Both the position numbers and the translations under genes were made by a program. A DNA stretch of 9,501 bases from an uncultured Gemmataceae bacterium (GTDB lineage: Bacteria; Planctomycetota; Planctomycetia; Gemmatales; Gemmataceae): positions 1 to 9,501 of the forward strand of contig CAKZUU010000292.1 in the NCBI GenBank assembly GCA_937922175.1. Reading direction: 5' to 3'. A model generated the notes under the pieces. That model was not told the origin of the DNA, did not search any database, and was given only the letters and a program-made list of their open reading frames with translations. Shown in pieces: positions 1-7,465 of this stretch. Every line of letters begins with the position of its first letter. Position 1 is the stretch's first letter.

Positions 1-1044
1 GCGTTGCTCGCGGAGATCCGCGAATCCGTGCCCAGGGATGTCCAGCCGACATTTTTCGAGGTCGGCACCGCCGCGGGATGGCTGCATTTCCTCCGCCGGC
101 GTGTCGATTGGGCCGTCGTCGAGGTGGGCCTGGGGGGACGCTTTGATTCGACCAACGTCTGCACACCTCGGCTGTCGATCATTACCAGCATCAGTTACGA
201 CCATGTCCAAATTTTGGGATCGACCCTGGCATCGATCGCCTTCGAGAAGGCTGGCATTATCAAACCCGGCCGACCCGTCATTAGTGGCGTGATCGAACCT
301 GAAGCCCGAACCGTGATTCGACAGGTCGCCGCCGAGCGGAAATGTCGTCTGCGGGAACGCGGAGTGGATTTTCACTTCACCTACCAACCGGGGCGACTTG
401 GCGAGCGGCTGCCCACGGTTGCGGTTCGGACAGAGCAGTCGGCCTGGCCCCCAATGCCCTTGGGGCTTCATGGTCGGCATCAAGCGGCCAACGCTTCTCT
501 CGCCGTCGCCGCGGTCGAAGAACTCCGCCGGATGGGACTCACGATCCATGACGATCACGTCGCGGCGGGATTACGCCGGGTCGATTGGCCCGCACGCCTC
601 GAGGTGTTGGCCCGACGGCCGATGGTCTTGCTCGATTGCGCCCACAACGTCGCCTCGATCCAAGCCCTGGTGGAAACGCTGACCGAGGCTCCGAGCGGCA
701 AGAGACGGTGGCTGATTTTTGCGTCTTCGTCGGATAAGGACATCGCCGGGATGCTTCGCACCGTGGCCCCGAAGATCGATCATGTCGGCTTCACACGCTA
801 TGCCCACAGCTCCCGGGCGGCTCCTCCCGATTCCCTCGCCCACATCGGGCGGGAAGTGGGAATCTCCTCATCGGAAGTGTTTCCCTCAGCCGTCGACGCG
901 TGGCACACTTTTTCCCGACGAGCCTCGCCCGACGATCTGATCATCGTGGCCGGCTCAGTATTTCTCGCTGGGGAACTCCGCCCAATCATCCTTCAATCGG
1001 TCGGCCCGACGGCCGGTGTCCCCTCCCCGAGGAACGTGTCATGA
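1..1044 (+). CDS. folC: Bifunctional folylpolyglutamate/dihydrofolate synthase, 5'-truncated by the window edge
   Basis: This enzyme of the Mur-ligase superfamily adds glutamate to dihydropteroate and to folates, using ATP, in the cytoplasm. About 347 codons are visible. The family is usually about 420-440 residues, so roughly 80-90 N-terminal residues, including the ATP-binding P-loop, lie left of the window; the true start is not visible and the TTG at position 4 is only the first in-frame candidate. Counting from that codon, recognisable family motifs are FFEVGTAAGWLHF (17-29), VEVGLGGRFDSTN (39-51), the SISYDHVQILG...IAFEKAGIIKPG block (62-89), HQAANASLAVAA (159-170), DCAHN (211-215, usually DGAHN), SSSDKD (near 241-246) and GSVFLAGELRP near the C-terminus. 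The stop overlaps the ATG of the next gene by 4 nt (ATGA), so the two are probably translationally coupled. The identification is firm; full bifunctionality is inferred from the family. Confidence 0.93.
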   Translation, partial: ALLAEIRESVPRDVQPTFFEVGTAAGWLHFLRRRVDWAVVEVGLGGRFDSTNVCTPRLSIITSISYDHVQILGSTLASIAFEKAGIIKPGRPVISGVIEPEARTVIRQVAAERKCRLRERGVDFHFTYQPGRLGERLPTVAVRTEQSAWPPMPLGLHGRHQAANASLAVAAVEELRRMGLTIHDDHVAAGLRRVDWPARLEVLARRPMVLLDCAHNVASIQALVETLTEAPSGKRRWLIFASSSDKDIAGMLRTVAPKIDHVGFTRYAHSSRAAPPDSLAHIGREVGISSSEVFPSAVDAWHTFSRRASPDDLIIVAGSVFLAGELRPIILQSVGPTAGVPSPRNVS

Positions 1045-1421
1045 ATCTCAGCGACGAATTGATCGCCTTAAACCAACGGCTGCTCGACGCCATCATGCAA
1101 GCCGACTGGCAAACATACGAGGAGTTGTGCGCGCCCGACCTGACCGCTTTCGAGCCGGAGGCCTGTGGTCAACTGGTCGAAGGATTGTCCTTCCATCGAA
1201 TCTATTTTGAGGTTCCCCAACATTCCCGTCGACGGCAAGCGACCATGACGTCACCGCGCGTTCGGATTCTTGGGCCGACGGCCATCGTCACGTATGTCCG
1301 GGTGAATCAAGTCGAATTCGATGGCGTCATCCAGTCGAGTGCCTTTGAAGAGACGCGAATTTGGCATCAGACCGAGTCTGGCTGGAAACACGTGCATTTT
1401 CACCGTTCCCAGCTCCGCTAG
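1041..1421 (+). CDS. Small NTF2-fold protein, CaMKII association-domain type (SnoaL/DUF4440-like)
   Basis: This 126-residue cytoplasmic protein is of the type annotated as calcium/calmodulin-dependent kinase II association domain protein. The N-terminal half has the helix and loop typical of that group (LNQRLLDAIMQADWQTYEELC at 8-28 in outline, then LTAFEPEACGQLVEG at about 34-48 and FH at 50-51). The C-terminal half has the closing strands (TMTSPRVRILG near 70, FEETRIW near 105, ending in HVHFHRS). The family forms a cone-shaped cavity and assembles into dimers or larger rings; its bacterial substrate is unknown and no kinase is implied. The start is set by the ATGA overlap with folC and by GAGGA six to seven nt upstream, inside folC. 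A longer in-frame start at 900 is possible on paper but adds sequence foreign to the family. Its TAG stop shares CTAG with the stop of the convergent HAD gene. Confidence 0.85.
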   Translation: MNLSDELIALNQRLLDAIMQADWQTYEELCAPDLTAFEPEACGQLVEGLSFHRIYFEVPQHSRRRQATMTSPRVRILGPTAIVTYVRVNQVEFDGVIQSSAFEETRIWHQTESGWKHVHFHRSQLR

Positions 1422-2095
1422 GGCAACGTCCAACCCAGGGCGCGATACAACTCGTCGGAATGCAGACTCGGAACGATGAGGTCCGCCCCTTCGATCAGGT
1501 GACGGGGGGTATGCGAATGGGGCACGACGATGCACGGCGCCCCCGCCGATTTGGCAGCCCGGACTCCGTTGGGACTATCCTCGAAAACGAGCATCTGCTG
1601 GGGCGAGATGCCGAAACGTGAGGCCGCCAACTCGTACACGTCCGGGAACGGTTTTCCCCGACTCACATCTTCGCAGGTAAGGACAAACTGGAACCGATCC
1701 AGCAACCCGTGCGGGGCGAATACCCGCTGGACGAATTCGCGGCTGGACGACGTGGCGATGCCGAAAGGCACCCGCCGTCGGCCCAACTCGTCCAGAAGCT
1801 GAGTCACCCCGGGCATCAGGGGGCCGGCTCGATTCCCTAATGCAGCCAGAAAATGCTCCTTACATTCTCGGGCGATCTCTTCAACCGATTCCCGCAGTCC
1901 GAAATACTCTCGGAACTTCGGCAGCACCTGGACGGCCGGCGTTCCCATCATTGTGGGCATAAATGCTGGATCAAAGGCGATCTGACGTGGCTCGAGAAAA
2001 CGACGAACCGACTCCGCGAAGATCGGTTCGGTGTCGATCAAAATGCCGTCCAGATCAAACGCTACGGCTCGAAACTCCAGCGGGAATCGGATCAT
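1418..2095 (-). CDS. HAD-superfamily hydrolase, subfamily IA (beta-phosphoglucomutase/phosphatase-like)
   Basis: This 225-residue soluble protein is probably a phosphatase or phosphomutase acting on a small phosphorylated metabolite. All four HAD motifs are present: motif I FDLDGILIDTE (13-23) with nucleophile D14 and acid/base D16; motif II TSSS (115-118); motif III lysine K148 in GKPFPDVY; motif IV FEDSPNG (171-177) with metal ligands E172/D173. The cap between residues 20 and 90 is the helical C1 type of the phosphoglycolate phosphatase/beta-phosphoglucomutase branch. Substrate cannot be predicted. The ATG at 2095 is the only normal start that keeps motif I, because no ATG, GTG or TTG occurs between it and D14; this forces a 41-nt overlap with the end of narK. 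The ribosome binding site is weak (GGG about 12 nt upstream), suggesting translation coupled to narK. It is the last gene of the nitrate operon, though nothing in the family ties it to nitrate. Confidence 0.9.
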   Translation of the reverse strand: MIRFPLEFRAVAFDLDGILIDTEPIFAESVRRFLEPRQIAFDPAFMPTMMGTPAVQVLPKFREYFGLRESVEEIARECKEHFLAALGNRAGPLMPGVTQLLDELGRRRVPFGIATSSSREFVQRVFAPHGLLDRFQFVLTCEDVSRGKPFPDVYELAASRFGISPQQMLVFEDSPNGVRAAKSAGAPCIVVPHSHTPRHLIEGADLIVPSLHSDELYRALGWTLP

Positions 2096-3359
2096 TGATC
2101 GCCAACCCAGACTCGGATGCGGCAGGAATCGTTATTGTAGGACCAAGCCGCGGGACTGACTGTTCACTCCAGTTTTGGTCTGCGGTTTGTCGATACCACG
2201 CGCGAGCTTTCCAGACCATTGCTACCGCCGCCAACCCGCCGACGACGGCAAAAAGCAGAAATCCTCCAGCGAACGAGTGGGTCAATTGCTTCAAGCTTCC
2301 GAGAACCGTCGGCAAGAAGAAACCGCCCAGGCCACCGGCTGCCCCGACCACGCCGGTCACCACGCCGATTTGTCGGGGAAACCGCAAGGGGACCAATTGA
2401 AAGACCGCGCCATTTCCCATCCCCAGCAATGCCATACCCACGAACAGAATCGCCGTTGCCGCGGCTAGCGGGGGTTGAAACGCCATCAAGGTCATGACCA
2501 GAGCGATCCCCAAGTAGACTGCCACGAGCAAGCGGTGGCCACCCCATCGATCCGACAAGTAGCCTCCTACGGGGCGGAGGAAAGATCCGGCGAAAACGCA
2601 CAGCGTCGTGAATCGACCCGCAGCGATTTTGCTGAGTCCATATTGATCGTGGAAATAGATGCTTAAAAAGCTAGCCAACCCGACGAAACCACCAAACGTG
2701 ACGGCATAGAAACCGTTGAACCACCAAGTATCGGCCTGGAGAAAGGCACGCGCGTAAGCCCGGAGCGGCTGAGGCGGAGGTTGCGTCGGGCTGTCCTTCG
2801 CCAGCCACGCGAACAGCAGCAGAACGGCTACGACCGGGACGATCGCCCATCCGAACACTCCCTGCCAGCCGACCCAAGCCGCCAAAAGGGGCGCGAAAAA
2901 AGTCGCCAGCGCGGTCCCGCTGTTGCCCGCACCGGCAATGCCGACGGCCAAGCCTTGGTGGTGCGGGGGATACCATCGGCTCGCCAAAGGCAAAGCGACG
3001 GCGAAACTCGCGCCCGCAATCCCTAAGAGCAATCCGACCAAAATCAGGTGGCTCGCGGAGTCGGCCCATCGCCAGCCGAGTAAGAGCGGCAGCACGGTCA
3101 AGCTCAGCCCCCACAATCCTGTCCGTCTGCCCCCGATTCGATCCGTCAGCACCCCCAACACTAACCGCAACAACGACCCTCCGAGAAGGGGAATGGCAAC
3201 GATCAGCCCCTTCTCCGCGTCGTTTAACCCGAGATCCTGCGCGATGGAATTGCCCATCGCCCCGATCAACACCCACACCATGAAGCTAATGTCGAAGTAC
3301 AGGAACGCGGCCAGGAGAGTGGGGAAATGGCCGGATCGAAGGAAGTCACGGCGACTCAT
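2055..3359 (-). CDS. narK: Nitrate/nitrite MFS transporter of the NarK/NasA (NNP) family
   Basis: This 434-residue polytopic inner-membrane protein, with about 12 hydrophobic segments, imports nitrate (and possibly exchanges nitrite) for the reductases encoded just upstream. Both NNP signature glycine motifs are visible: GIAGAGNSGTALA (about 140-152) in the first half and GVVGAAGGLGGFFLP (about 336-350) in the second. The substrate-binding arginines of the family correspond to R65 (in LLRLVLG, followed by the TDRIGGRR loop) and R262 (in SFLRPVGG, followed by SDRWGG). The last 50 residues are a polar cytoplasmic tail. The ATG at 3359 is preferred because GGGAG lies 5 nt upstream. A TTG at 3371 would add only four residues. 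The start overlaps the end of narB by 14 nt, and the 3' end overlaps the HAD gene by 41 nt. Nitrate is the likely substrate by context; direction and proton coupling are inferred from the family. Confidence 0.93.
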   Translation of the reverse strand: MSRRDFLRSGHFPTLLAAFLYFDISFMVWVLIGAMGNSIAQDLGLNDAEKGLIVAIPLLGGSLLRLVLGVLTDRIGGRRTGLWGLSLTVLPLLLGWRWADSASHLILVGLLLGIAGASFAVALPLASRWYPPHHQGLAVGIAGAGNSGTALATFFAPLLAAWVGWQGVFGWAIVPVVAVLLLFAWLAKDSPTQPPPQPLRAYARAFLQADTWWFNGFYAVTFGGFVGLASFLSIYFHDQYGLSKIAAGRFTTLCVFAGSFLRPVGGYLSDRWGGHRLLVAVYLGIALVMTLMAFQPPLAAATAILFVGMALLGMGNGAVFQLVPLRFPRQIGVVTGVVGAAGGLGGFFLPTVLGSLKQLTHSFAGGFLLFAVVGGLAAVAMVWKARAWYRQTADQNWSEQSVPRLGPTITIPAASESGLAINDPIPAGVSSRSV

Positions 3360-5532
3360 GAAAGCTCCCAATCGTTAGGGGAATGACAGAATCAACCTCG
3401 GGTGCCTCGTCGAGGTTGTCGGCAACTCGCTCCACATCCACGGCACAGAATTTCAACTCCGGTTGCTTCGCCACGCGACCCGTGGCGCTGATGGTCAGAT
3501 AGTTCACGGCATTGTCCGCCGAAAATCGGTCACCCCAATGGAACGGCAGAAAGACGGTCCCGGTCGGCACGGCCTCGCTCAGCCGCACTGGAAGACGGAT
3601 CGTGCCCCGCCGACTGGAAATTTGCACCAGGTCGCCGTCATCGACTTCCAGTGATCGGGCATCGGAGGGGTGAATTTCGACGAACGGTCCTGGCTCGCGC
3701 CGCACCAATTTGGCGCAGTGGCGCGTGCGAGTGAGGGTATGCCAATGCGAATAAAGCCGGCCGGTCGTGAGGACAAAGGGGAACTCGTGGTCTGGTTTCT
3801 CACGCGGTTCACGGTGGTCACGGGGCAAGAAGATCGCTCTGCCGTCGGGCGTGGGGAAGCGGCGATCCTGGTACCGCCGTTTTTCCCCGGGATGTTCCAA
3901 GCTGGGGCAAGGCCAATAGACATGCCTCTCGCGGCGCAAACGTGCCGCCGTGATTCCCGTCATGTCGCAGGGTCGGCCGGTGGTTAGCTCCCGGAATTCG
4001 TCCCAAACTTCGGCCGCCGATCGGTAATCGAACCCGGCAAAGCCTGCCCGTTGAGCAAACCGGGCGATAATTTGCCAATCCGGGAGAGCGTCACCGGGGG
4101 CCGATCGAAGTTGAGGGCTGTAGCTCACGAGTCGCTCGCTGCTGGTGCTGGTCCACTCCTTTTCCGTGAACTGCGCTGCGGGCAGCAGGACGTGAGCCAG
4201 CTCCGTGGTTTCCGTCGGATGATAGGCGTCCTGCACCACGATCAAGGAGGCCTTGTTCATCGCCCGACGGACCTGATGCAAGTCGGGTAAACTGACCAGG
4301 GGGTTGGTGCCGGCGATCCAAAGAGCTCTGAGTTGGCCCCGCTCCAAAGCGCGGAACATCTCGACAGCGGTGAGTCCCGGTTTGTTGCGGATGCTGCCGG
4401 GGGGAAGTCGCCAATGCCGTTCCACTTCCTCACGATGTTGACCATCCTCCACGAGGCGATAGCCCGGCAGTTGATGCGAGAGCAAGCCGGTTTCTCGTCC
4501 ACCCATCGCGTTGGGTTGCCCCGTGAGGGAAAACGGCCCCGCGCCGGGCTTGCCGATCTGACCTGTCAGGAGGTGGAGGTTGATCAAACTATTGTTCTTC
4601 CACACGCCGACGGTGCTTTGGTTCAGCCCCATGCAGTAGAAGCTGAGCCAGCCGTGAGCCGTGCCAAGACGTCGGGCGGCCTCGTGGAGTTGGTCGCGGG
4701 AAATGCCGGCCACGGAGACGAGTTCGTCGAGGTTTTGACTGAGCAAAAAATAGAGGTATTGGTCGAATCCTCGGGTATAAGCGGTGACGAATCGGTCATC
4801 GACCCATCCGGATTCGATCATGAGCCGACCAAGGGCATTCATCAGGGCAATATCGCCGCCGGGGGCCACGGGAAGAAAAAGGTCCGCCTGTCGGGCGGTC
4901 GCGGTTCGCCGGGGATCCGCCACAATCGAGTAGGGCACGCCGCGACGCTGACGCGACTGTTGCAGTCGATCCCACAAGACGGGGTGGGCCTCGGCCATGT
5001 TGCTGCCGATGATGAAGGCGACATCGCATTCGTCGATGTCGTCGTAACAACACGGAGGCCCGTCGCTCCCCAAACTCTGGCGATAACCGGCAACGGCAGC
5101 GGCCATGCACAATCGGCTGTTGCTGTCGGTGTTGTTTGTTCGGAGCGATCCTTTGAACAATTTCCCGACCAAATAGGTCGTTTCGCTGTCGAGTTGTCCG
5201 CTGCCGTAAAAGGCAATGGCATCGGGACCGTAAGCCGCCCGGATGGCCCGCAGTCGTTCCGCGACAAAACCCAAGGCCGAATCCCACGACACTCGTTGGA
5301 ACGGTTCACGTCGATCGGATCGAATCAAGGGGGCCGTCAGTCGATCGGATGTATCCAGGGTTTCATGGACTAACGCTCCTTTCGCACACAGTCGGCCTTG
5401 ATTGGCGGGAGCATCTGCCACACCCCGGGTGCAAACGATCTCGCCAGGGTAACCTTCCAATTGGAGACGGCATCCCACCCCACAATAGGGGCAGATCGTT
5501 TCCCCGATGATTGGCAATTCGGGCCGATTCAT
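3346..5532 (-). CDS. narB: Assimilatory nitrate reductase catalytic subunit (molybdopterin oxidoreductase, NarB/NasC type)
   Basis: This 728-residue cytoplasmic enzyme reduces nitrate to nitrite at a Mo-bis-MGD centre. The N-terminal [4Fe-4S] site is C14-x2-C17-x3-C21 with C49 as fourth ligand, followed by the conserved lysine K51 placed between cluster and pterin. The probable Mo ligand is C142 in SNSRLCMA, as in the NapA/NarB family. Other family blocks are IIGSNMAEAHPVLWDR (174-189), MGLNQSTVGVWKNNSLINLH (301-320), GKPGAGPFSLTGQPNAMGGRE (near 327-347) and, in the C-terminal dinucleotide-binding domain, LTTGRLYSHWHT (588-599), HWGD (665-668), and GRVAKQPELKFCAVDV (685-700). No Tat signal is present, consistent with an assimilatory cytoplasmic enzyme. 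Length matches the cyanobacterial, ferredoxin-dependent NarB (about 710-740), and there is no C-terminal BFD [2Fe-2S] domain as in enterobacterial NasA. It starts 3 nt after the nirA stop, with GGAAG about 9 nt upstream. The electron donor is inferred to be ferredoxin or flavodoxin, not shown. Confidence 0.95.
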   Translation of the reverse strand: MNRPELPIIGETICPYCGVGCRLQLEGYPGEIVCTRGVADAPANQGRLCAKGALVHETLDTSDRLTAPLIRSDRREPFQRVSWDSALGFVAERLRAIRAAYGPDAIAFYGSGQLDSETTYLVGKLFKGSLRTNNTDSNSRLCMAAAVAGYRQSLGSDGPPCCYDDIDECDVAFIIGSNMAEAHPVLWDRLQQSRQRRGVPYSIVADPRRTATARQADLFLPVAPGGDIALMNALGRLMIESGWVDDRFVTAYTRGFDQYLYFLLSQNLDELVSVAGISRDQLHEAARRLGTAHGWLSFYCMGLNQSTVGVWKNNSLINLHLLTGQIGKPGAGPFSLTGQPNAMGGRETGLLSHQLPGYRLVEDGQHREEVERHWRLPPGSIRNKPGLTAVEMFRALERGQLRALWIAGTNPLVSLPDLHQVRRAMNKASLIVVQDAYHPTETTELAHVLLPAAQFTEKEWTSTSSERLVSYSPQLRSAPGDALPDWQIIARFAQRAGFAGFDYRSAAEVWDEFRELTTGRPCDMTGITAARLRRERHVYWPCPSLEHPGEKRRYQDRRFPTPDGRAIFLPRDHREPREKPDHEFPFVLTTGRLYSHWHTLTRTRHCAKLVRREPGPFVEIHPSDARSLEVDDGDLVQISSRRGTIRLPVRLSEAVPTGTVFLPFHWGDRFSADNAVNYLTISATGRVAKQPELKFCAVDVERVADNLDEAPEVDSVIPLTIGSFHESP
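3365..3369 (-). promoter_or_regulatory. Ribosome binding site deciding the narK start
   Basis: GGGAG on the minus strand followed by a 5-nt spacer (CTTTC) and ATG at 3359. It overlaps the alternative TTG start at 3371 and lies inside the 3' end of narB, which favours the ATG and implies coupled translation. Confidence 0.6.
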
Positions 5533-5535
5533 CGA

Positions 5536-7329
5536 TCACGACTTCCGAGGAGCAAAACAAACCAGAGATTCCAGCGCGTCCGCCAATTGATCGCAAGGAA
5601 CGTCGTACATCAGATCCGTCGCCACGCGAGGCTGCGGACCGGTCGCCCCGCCGACGCAAACGTGAGCCGCTTCGACGATCTGACCATGGACACGTGTCCG
5701 GCAACCCTGCAAACCGATGGTGGCCACCTGATGCAGACCGCATCCCGCCGAGCAGCCCGACCAATGGATGGTCAGGGGCAGAATCTTTCGCCCGGCTGTC
5801 CGACGCTCCAACTCGCGAGCGACGGCAAGGGCCTGGCCCTTCGTGTCGATCAAGGACATGTGGCAGTAATCCACCCCCGTGCATGCCACCAGACCTCGCA
5901 AAATCGGCGAGGGGTTGAGAGGTAAGTCTTGCAGGATCGGCTCGGATTGAAATGACACGAGTCGGTCTTCGGGAATGTCGGGGACGATCACATTTTGTTG
6001 CGTTGTCAGCCGCAACCGGCCGGTGCCGTAACGTTCGGATAAATCAGCCACCGCTCGGAGTTGTGACGAGGTGATTCGACCAACGGGGACCAACAGGCCG
6101 GCGTAATACAGCGGAGGACCAGCGCGATCTTCGACCTTCTTCTGCAAATGCAGTCCGAGATGATCGTTGTGCGACTTCCGCCGGGCATCGCTCCCCGCCG
6201 GCGACAAATCGCGGCCCCAACGTCGCTCTAACTCGGCACGAAACCATTCGACCCCACGCTCTTCCAATAAAAACCACAGCCGGGCTTTGGTGCGCACCTC
6301 GCGGTTGCCGTGATCCCGGAAGATTCGCACGATCTCCGCGCACAGCTTCGGGGCTTCCTCCGGTTTGACAAAGAGGTTGAGTTCTCGCGCCGGCTCGTAG
6401 CCGCCGCTCCCTTGTTTCCCGCCGACCAACACGTTAAAACCCAGCAGGGTTTCCGAACCTTCCTGACGTCGGGCCGGCACCAGGGCGATGTCCTGAGTCT
6501 CCGCGTGACAACAGTTCTCCAAGCAACCGGTGATGGTCACATTAAATTTGCGCGGCAAATTGGTGAACTCGCGGTTGCCGAGAAACATTTCGGTAAAGGC
6601 GTGAGTGACCGGCGAGGCATCGAACAGTTCGTTCTCGGTCAATCCTGCCGCGGGACAGCCACAGACGTTCCTCACGTTGTCCATGCCCGTCTGTCTGCTG
6701 TGCAATCCCACCGCCGCGAGTCGACGCCACATCTCGGGCACGTCAGATAAGGTGAACCACCGTAATTGGATCTGCTGCCGAGTGGTGATGTCCGCGAAGC
6801 CTCTGCCGAATTCGTCGGACAAATCCGCGATGGTTCGCATCTGGGCCGCTGTCGCCATGCCGTTGGTCATTCGCAAGCGAAGCATGAAGTGCCCTGGAGT
6901 TTGCTTACGGAAAAACAGGCCGTGCCACTTGATGCGATGTTTGTCGTCTTCCGTCAGCGCCCTCCAATCACCCGAGGCGGCCAGACGATAGATGTCCTCC
7001 TCGCTGTCGAGTCCGTCTTTGACTTGCTTCGCTTGTTCGATTGGGTTCAGTCGGCCACTATGTCGGCAGCGAAGCGAGCCGATTAACTCACCCACGGTGG
7101 CTCGGCACAACCCACAGCCGGTCCCTGCTCCGGTCACCGCCTCGAGATCCTTGATTTGAGTTGAGCCCGATGCGATGGCCGAAGCCAACTCCCCCTTGGT
7201 CACTTGCTGACACATGCACACCACCGCGTCGTCCACCAACTGGGCGGCGAGACGAGGCGGCGGTGGCAAGGATGGGAATAACCGCGGTGCGCGAGCCGAC
7301 GCTTCGGCCGTAAAATCGCTCGGTCTCAT
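5536..7329 (-). CDS. nirA: Siroheme nitrite reductase (NirA type) with an N-terminal BFD-like [2Fe-2S] domain
   Basis: This 597-residue cytoplasmic enzyme reduces nitrite to ammonium with six electrons. After a proline-rich leader (1-33) comes a BFD-like [2Fe-2S] domain: C38-x-C40 (CMCQQVTKGEL) and C72-x2-C75 (GAGTGCGLC). Residues from about 115 on are a NirA core with the two half-repeats of the sulfite/nitrite reductase fold: first ferredoxin-like half RIKWHGLFFRK and GHFMLRLRMTNG (about 132-158), NVRNVCGCPAAG (218-229), TGCLENCCHAETQDIALVPA (267-286), LGFNVLVGGKQG; then a second half at about 406-590. The coupled siroheme-[4Fe-4S] ligands are C483-x5-C489 and C526-x3-C530 (GCSAGCG). NirA is normally about 510-560 residues without a BFD module; the extra length here equals that domain. 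The ATG at 7329 is chosen because GGGAGAG lies 9 nt upstream; a GTG at 7347 would add six residues and lacks an upstream site. It is the first gene of the operon, 3 nt before narB. Sulfite reductase is an alternative, but the neighbours favour nitrite. Confidence 0.93.
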   Translation of the reverse strand: MRPSDFTAEASARAPRLFPSLPPPPRLAAQLVDDAVVCMCQQVTKGELASAIASGSTQIKDLEAVTGAGTGCGLCRATVGELIGSLRCRHSGRLNPIEQAKQVKDGLDSEEDIYRLAASGDWRALTEDDKHRIKWHGLFFRKQTPGHFMLRLRMTNGMATAAQMRTIADLSDEFGRGFADITTRQQIQLRWFTLSDVPEMWRRLAAVGLHSRQTGMDNVRNVCGCPAAGLTENELFDASPVTHAFTEMFLGNREFTNLPRKFNVTITGCLENCCHAETQDIALVPARRQEGSETLLGFNVLVGGKQGSGGYEPARELNLFVKPEEAPKLCAEIVRIFRDHGNREVRTKARLWFLLEERGVEWFRAELERRWGRDLSPAGSDARRKSHNDHLGLHLQKKVEDRAGPPLYYAGLLVPVGRITSSQLRAVADLSERYGTGRLRLTTQQNVIVPDIPEDRLVSFQSEPILQDLPLNPSPILRGLVACTGVDYCHMSLIDTKGQALAVARELERRTAGRKILPLTIHWSGCSAGCGLHQVATIGLQGCRTRVHGQIVEAAHVCVGGATGPQPRVATDLMYDVPCDQLADALESLVCFAPRKS

Positions 7330-7338
7330 GGGGACATG

Positions 7339-7345
7339 CTCTCCC
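7339..7345 (-). promoter_or_regulatory. Ribosome binding site deciding the nirA start
   Basis: GGGAGAG on the minus strand with a 9-nt spacer to the ATG at 7329. It lies downstream of the alternative GTG start at 7347, so it supports the shorter protein. Confidence 0.55.
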
Positions 7346-7416
7346 ACCGAAGGGCATTGCCAGGTTCAGTTTTTCGCGTCGATCACGGCCCGGCCCGGGG
7401 AGAGACGAGTCAGGTC

Positions 7417-7465
7417 CGTCAATTCTGTGCTCCGTCGTTCATCAAATCGCCGGCGACGTCAATTC
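7417..7465. repeat. Pair of 9-bp direct repeats in the nirA leader/promoter region
   Basis: CGTCAATTC occurs at 7417-7425 and again at 7457-7465 on the plus strand, exactly 40 nt apart (GAATTGACG on the minus strand). The second copy overlaps the sigma-54-like element by two bases. The minus-strand copies also contain TTGACG, a good sigma-70 -35 box, but no acceptable -10 box lies 16-18 nt downstream of either. One 9-mer pair in about 380 nt is not much above chance. Confidence 0.3.

Noticed and set aside
900..1040. Longer start for the NTF2-fold protein
   Set aside because: The extra 47 residues lie inside folC and do not fit the family. The ATG at 1041 has a ribosome site and the typical ATGA overlap.
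3303..3359. Twin-arginine-like motif SRRDFLR at the N-terminus of NarK
   Set aside because: It fits the Tat consensus by letter, but it precedes the first membrane segment of a 12-segment transporter. A short basic stretch before this segment is usual in the NarK family, so Tat export is very unlikely.
4333..5373. A 346-codon open frame on the plus strand, antisense to narB
   Set aside because: It lies wholly inside narB, whose protein matches its family from end to end. The translation has no recognisable domain, and long antisense frames are common in GC-rich coding DNA.
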